A program made the translations under genes and the position numbers. Below, one piece after another: positions 58,655-64,000 of a DNA stretch of 64,000 bases; position 1 is the first letter of the stretch; the number at the start of each line of letters is the position of its first letter. The stretch lies in contig OX579636.1 in assembly GCA_951230915.1 (NCBI GenBank), positions 263,001 through 327,000 on the forward strand. Direction: 5' to 3'. Under the pieces are notes generated by a model that had not been told where the DNA came from, searched no databases, and saw nothing but the letters and a program-made list of their open reading frames with translations. The DNA is from Antitrichia curtipendula (Eukaryota > Streptophyta > Bryopsida > Hypnales > Leucodontaceae).

Positions 58655-61600
58655 TGTGAGCTCCCAATTTGTCACTTGGGACTCGTAGAATTATTTTTTT
58701 GGAAATTTGCAATTTAAAGTTAAGAAAAATATACAAAAAGTCATAAAAAGAGTGTAGAACCAAAATAGGGTTGTAACATACCCATTATAGTATTTGGTCT
58801 AGATTTGTGTTTAGACTTAGAATCCCACCAAACCGGGCCCAAAAATAGGTAGAAAGAACGAAACGGTTGGATTTGTAGGATTCAAGTCACATAGGCCCAA
58901 AAGGGCTAAATCCCACCATGAATGTGGCAATTCATGGCTAAGTCGATCCGAGGGATCCACAACGAGGTCACTAGGTCGGGTCCTAGAGTTAGGTTTAGAA
59001 TTCTCCAAACCCCGATTGTTAGCATGCAAGAGCCACTAACGTAAGACCGAGCCCGTGGAGGAATCTACAGCCCAAGGATGGTATCCTAGGATAAATCCCA
59101 TGCCAGGAGTCCAACGACGAAATCGATTTGCCAAGATTCCTCTATTTGCAAAAGATTTCCGCACCATCGATAACTCAAGGAGATGGCTAATTTATCTTCA
59201 CTGACCAATTGTGCCAGGTAAGGAAACGCATCTGCACATCTTTCATGTGACACCATGAGAGGTCATGTGAAAAATCCCGTCATCTTTCGACTTGCAGAAG
59301 AATCTTTTGCGGGTGGTCAACCTTGGTAACCTCCAACGGGAATTTCATGAAAATTACCCAGGTTGCCAAAAAATCTCACTAAAAATTAATACTAGCTTGT
59401 TTTATGTTAATAATGCGCTTCGTGAAGTTTCGCAACATTCCGATAGCAGCAAGTACCCGAACCGGTGAGATTCCTCGAGAATTAATCACGTGGCGGGGTC
59501 CCCGCCACGTTGACCGGCATTCCGGGACCATACGACGGTGGGACGAAGTCAACCAAGAGTCTTTTCTGACTCCCTCACACCTACCGGAGACCCTAAACTA
59601 TTTACATTTCTCAAAATAGGAGACCTCCAATATCTAGGATTTTACCACGGTTTAGTTTTTAAAACTAAATTAGCCTACGATGGTTTTTTGTCCTCGGTAC
59701 GGGGGGTAAGGGGATTCTGGACTAAACACGGCGGTCTGGAGCCAATGGCGCAATTCGTTTGACGATTGGAGTAAATCTCCAAAAGTTAGGAGGTTGGTCC
59801 AGCGTAGATAGGTAAAAATATTATTTTAGGGATTAGGATGAAAATCTTTGAAGATGAGGATGAAAATCCAAGTTGATAAGGCTACTTTAGAGCTTTTGAG
59901 GGGAAGGTGGGGCCTTTGAAACCTATTTAAGGTCCCCATTTTTCTCTCTTGAACACCTCCAATACTTGTATAAACCCCAAATCTTGTTTTGGGTCCGTGG
60001 GTCCAACTTATATTGGGATTTTTGGCGTTTTAGCTAAGAAACCTCTACGGTGTTTTTGGAGCACTTTTGGCTCCATTTTTGCTTATTTTCAAGCTTTGAA
60101 GGTCCTTGGAGGTCCTTTTACCTTGCTTTGTGTACTCTTTTGTGAAGTTTTTGGTACCTTGTTGTAAGTGGAGAGCTTCCCTCTCTCTCTTGTATGTGTT
60201 GTGGTCTAACTTGTGAAGTTTTAAGAGTCTTTTTTGTATCTTGTACTAATCCTAAAGTCACCCCCCACCGTACCTTGGCGATGCCGCTTTGGAGGGCTTT
60301 TAGCGTATGAGCTTTGTGTTGCCACGTGGCCTAACTTGTGTGTTTTTTCTCTTTGTATTTTTTCTTACACCCTCTTCTAACCTTCTCTTTGTTGAGTGGA
60401 CCCCCCTCCGGGACAGCAAAGCTTTGAACCTTCTTTGTGCATGTTTTCTAAAAGTTATTCCAACCCTCTTCTAATCTTCTCCTTGTTGAGTGGACCCCCC
60501 TCCGGGACGGCGAAGCTTTGATCCTGTGTGTGTTTTTGTCTTTAAAAGTTTAGTTCTTTTCCCTCTTCTAAAGTCTCTTGCAGTGTGTGGACCCCCTTTG
60601 GAAATGGCGAAGCTTTGAACTGGTGACAAAGTTGAAGTCCTAAAGCATGTGTTAAAAGTATAGACGGCGGAGCTTTGAACCCCCGAGGTGTCAAGGAGTC
60701 CTAAAGTTGGTGTTAAAACCAATTTAACGGCGAAGCTTTGCACTTCCCCCGTGTTTAGTTCCAAAGTCTAGTTTCCAAGACCTTTGTAGAAACCTCCAGA
60801 GTTTAGCTTCCAGGATAGGTAGGTTCCCTTGCATTTAGTGAAGTTTAGCTAATCCCAAAATTCTCTTAATTTAGTTGTTCCCCAAGTATTTAGTGAGTCT
60901 CCGTGTTCCCCAAGTTTTTAGTGAGTCTAGTTGTTCCCCAAGTCCTATTTCCTTCAAGTCCTATTTTCTTCAAGTCTTATTTTCCCCAAGTGCTATTTCC
61001 CCAAGTGCTATTTCCCTCAAGTCCTATTTTTCCCAAGTATTTTCCCTTAGTTTATCAAAAATCAAGTTTGCCAAAAATCAAGTTGCCAAGAATCCAGTTT
61101 TTTTCCTTAAGCCGTCAAGGTCCAAAGCCAGAACAGAGCAGATCAGCCGAGAACCAAACAGACCAGATCAGTCAAGAACCAAATAGATCAGATCAAGTCG
61201 AGAACCAAACAGACCAAGTCACGTCATCAGAAATCACAGTCCCGACCCCCTAGCAGCTAGCCAGCCAGCCGGGAGGCCAGGCTTGGTTTGGCAGGCAGTT
61301 GAGGCCCCAGTTCGGTCCCCATTTTCTGGACTCTTTTTCTTGATGTTTTTTTGTTTCTCTCACACATAAGTAAAACAAAAGAGAATGGATGGTTGACCTA
61401 TTGCTAAGTAGGGATTGGGATAGAGAGTAGGGTCTAAAATCAAAAAGGGAGGGGGGAGGAAAGGATAAGTAGCACCTCCATACCTGCATCAAACAACTCT
61501 CAACTCTCACCAAAATCACACCTACACACAATGGAGGGAGGTTAGTGAGTCATAGAATTAAATAGGAGAAAGGGGAGAGAGACGATAAATAGTGCCCTAG

Positions 61601-63014
61601 GCTTAGCTAAATAGGTGTTAGAAGGGAAATCTCGAGAATTCATAGTGACCATTAGGAGGTAGGATTAGGATGACACGAAGCCAAGGTTGTGTAAGAGAGT
61701 AGGAGGGACATTAAACCTTCTTGGGGTTTGAATGTATAGTTGTAAGACACCCATCAAAGCTTAGGTAGAATAGTGTTAGTGTAGAAAGAGAGGAAGGGAA
61801 AGAAAAGGAGAGAGAAGGAAAGAGGAGGGAAAGAAAGAGGTTAGATTGCACGGGTCTTAATTTTCGAAACATAAGTGGTGAAATTGTAAAAGGTCCCACC
61901 ACCCAAGGGCCACCATGGAGTATGGAAATGTACGCACGAATGTGGACGAGCGTATTTCCGACACCGGAAGTGACGAGGTGAGTTCTTGAATCCATACTTG
62001 GTGTTGTGTTTTTTCCTCTTTAGCATTGATCTCCTTAATTAGCCCTTTCCACGTGAAAAGTACACCGTGATAAGAAAAGATAAAAATTAGAAATAGAAGT
62101 TAAAATTTAGAGTTAGTGTGGGAAGTAAAATTTGTAATTAAATTTCGGGGTAATTTTAGAGCTAAATTTAGGAGTAAATTTTAGAGTTAAATCTAGGAGT
62201 AAATTTTAGAGTTAAATCTAGGAGTAAATTTTAGAGTTAAATTTAGGAGTAATTTTAGAGTTAAAGTTAGGAGTAAATTTTAGAGTTAGATTTAGGAGTA
62301 AGTTTAGATAGAAGTTAAAATTTAGAGTTAGCGTGGGAAGTAAAACTTAGAGTTAAATTTAGGAGTAACTTTTGGAAGTAAATTTAGGGGTAAATTTTGG
62401 AGTTCAATTTAGAAGTAAATTTTGGTGTTAAATTTAGGAGTAAAAATTTTAGGGTTAAAATTAGAAGTAAAAGCCTAGAGTTAATTTAGAGGTAGAATTT
62501 AGAGCTAATTTACTCAGGAATAAAAAATCCAAAGGTAAACAAATCCAACCATAGAGTCAAAAATCTAGAGTTACAATTAGAAGTTAGAGACTAGAATAAA
62601 GACTAAGCTTAGGATTAGCCGTAGGGTTAAAGCTCCCGAGAGAAGTGTCAAATCTCCCAAATATAGTCTTCGACACTCATGGAAGGAACATAAAGGTTCC
62701 CCGCTCACGTAGTGTGAGACGTTAGTAACGACGCCAACTACCCAGCCAACCCTAGACATAGGATAGGTAGTTAGGGGGTTAGGAATTACCATCACTTTTG
62801 ATCATCACAGTCAGCTTGTTAGTTACCCATGCATTTCTAATAGTATTCGCTGCCATCCACAACACTTAGAAAACGTTAGCACAAAAAGATCCATTGCTTG
62901 GAAGGCATAGTGGACCGCGCTCACAACACACCCATATATTCAAAAGGTAGATAAAGGCATAGAACGTGGTCAATGTTCGCCCGATTACCAAGGGTGGGTA
63001 AACTGGCGCCCATA
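58655..63014 (+). mobile_element. Insertion R: 4.4-kb LTR-like element in RING3
   Basis: 4,360 bp from TGTGAGCTCC to GGCGCCCATA, target duplication CCCAT. The first kilobase is nearly identical to Q. It then carries three ~100-bp imperfect repeats each with GGACGGCGAAGCTTTGA (60389, 60484, 60590). A CCCCAAGTCCTATTT array (60840-61060) and a GATCAGTCAAGAACCAAA array (61130-61220) sit where Q has CAGTCACGGGG repeats. A conserved block, purine-rich tract (61785-61845), leader exon, AGTTAAATTTAGGAGTAAATT array (62100-62520) and conserved 400-bp end complete it. Confidence 0.8.
61915..61977 (+). CDS. Leader exon of insertion R (21 codons)
   Basis: GCCACCATGG start, 21 codons with VDERISDTGSDE at the end, then GAG|GTGAGT. 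The TATA box of P and Q has decayed here (CGAAACATA). Confidence 0.42.
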
Positions 63015-63019
63015 CCCAT
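63015..63019 (+). repeat. Target duplication CCCAT, right of insertion R
   Basis: Second copy of the duplication; the RING3 frame resumes directly after it. Confidence 0.88.
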
Positions 63020-64000
63020 CCACAAGAATCAAGTATTCCTTGGGCAGATGTAGCGCCGGATGTGAAGGAATCGGTGACATCGGCAAAGCCTGGGAAGTTT
63101 TTCATTTCTGATGAAAATGTAGTGTGGTCGGCGACTTCTAGCAAAGATGAACACATCCATGAATACGATGGATATTCTTTCCACAGTGTCGATGACGACC
63201 TTCTCATGGAAGTCATGAAGAAGACTTTGGGCTTGGAAATAGATAGGAAGGGAAAAATGAAGGTTGACGAGCCCATCACAATATCCCACGTTGATGTGCA
63301 AGGCATGGAAGATGCAGGGCCTATGGAAGTGGAACATGTTGTTCTAGAGCGGAACCGCAACGTTGATGGAAGCGCTTTGGAAGACGACATAGAGTTGTTG
63401 AATGTCAAGGCGGCAAGTATAAGATCTGCTTTGCGTGAGAAGATGAACGAACTCCGTCAATTAAATGAGAATGAATTCTCAGTACAAGTGGGTCCCATTG
63501 TCGTAGATGATTTGAAGAAGCAGTTGGAGGGAGTAACAAAAAGCATCAAAAAAAATGACAAGTACTTGAAGGATTTGAAAAAAAATCGCGATTTTTATTT
63601 CAAGCAGCGTGAAAGTGGAAGGGTGCACTACATGGACAAGTATGTGGTATGGCAATCAAAGCACGATCTCCTGGAATGTGAATGTTGGATTTACGAGAAT
63701 GAAAGGTGAGACCTCGATGTAGCAATAAAGAAAAAAGAAAAAGAATATTGCATCGCCGCTATTGAACATGAACCAAGTACCAGTGTTGAAGAAGTGGCAA
63801 GGCTTTGTTCATTGGTGAAGCTACACTCCATGAATGCAATGGCGGTACAAGAATTGCTACGCCATTTGGAATCTGAATTTTGTTTTCACAAAGAATGGCG
63901 GAAGTTTCATATCAATACCATAGGAAAAACAGAGGCAGAGGTGGACGCAATGGGGCCGGGTCCCATTGAAAGCGACTTTTTTTTTAGCACTTAGTGGTAC

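Larger units (their letters stand above)
58184..63994 (+). pseudogene. RING3: RING1 paralogue split by insertion R
   Basis: Piece 1 (58184-58654) starts at an ATG. It has a Lys-rich N-terminus and the family N-domain (VQKYVDWCHIDKLFP, MVYAEVVLRRKVDWSS). Piece 2 resumes at 63020, and removal of insertion R with one CCCAT copy joins the two exactly in frame. It continues with an acidic linker, a strong coiled coil (~63400-63600) and an aromatic/basic segment to TGA 63707-63709. The same frame then stays open to TAG 63992. No RING finger is visible before the window ends, so the gene may be incomplete here. GAAAG|GTGAG at the TGA could also be a splice donor. Without the insertion and that TGA the frame is clean, which suggests recent inactivation. 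Confidence 0.75.

Noticed and set aside
52127..59029. 70-codon antisense ORF repeated in insertions P, Q and R (51149-51376, 52127-52339, 58817-59029)
   Set aside because: It is open in all three, but the DNA itself is nearly identical, so conservation of the frame carries no information; no known motif.

Overview
The window looks like nuclear DNA of a streptophyte plant with a large, repeat-rich genome. The evidence is plant-type (TTTAGGG) telomere-like tracts, a BED-finger hAT transposase, En/Spm (CACTA)-type features, splice-site-bearing sequences, and long AT-rich spacers. I cannot name a species. I see no housekeeping gene; nearly everything readable is transposon-derived or sits in transposon-like modules. 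There is no sign of bacterial, organellar or animal sequence.

Layout. 0.1-2.0 kb is a decayed gag-like reading frame (+). 2-5.7 kb is non-coding. 5.7-15.4 kb is a degraded CACTA-like region: a CACTACAAAAAG terminus, clustered AGTCATT/GACTGCA words, a minus-strand gene fragment resembling the plant En/Spm Ptta-type domain, and a transposase-type CPCTKC finger fragment. 15.6-42.5 kb holds five modules, four of them with a GC-rich minisatellite 5' of the gene: RING1 (-), kinase1 (+), hAT1 (-, pseudogene), hAT2 (-, intact through the catalytic domain) and RING2 (-, broken). 46.7-64 kb repeats two of these families: kinase2 (+, pseudogene) and RING3 (+). The three copies there and at 42.5-45.9 kb are overlaid by four related 3.4-4.4 kb insertions (S, P, Q, R). 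P, Q and R carry exact 5-bp target duplications.

Three gene families therefore recur: (i) a protein with a shared N-terminal domain, coiled coil and RING-type finger (3 copies); (ii) a protein-kinase-fold protein with an HND catalytic loop (2 copies); (iii) a BED/hAT transposase (2 copies). RING1, kinase1, RING3 and RING2 share the core promoter GGGTATA(TA)AAG, usually just downstream of a minisatellite built from GACGG/CCGTC or TCGCC words. hAT Ac transposase is known to bind subterminal AAACGG motifs. I therefore infer that the GACGG arrays may be transposase-binding or regulatory platforms of a multi-gene hAT-type element family carrying kinase and RING cargo. No outer termini were proven, so this remains a hypothesis.

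The 4-kb insertions have TG...CA-like ends and 5-bp duplications, and no coding capacity except a conserved 21-codon ATG exon ending in a GTRAGT donor. They look like giant solo LTRs, or non-autonomous elements, that carry a promoter and a leader exon.
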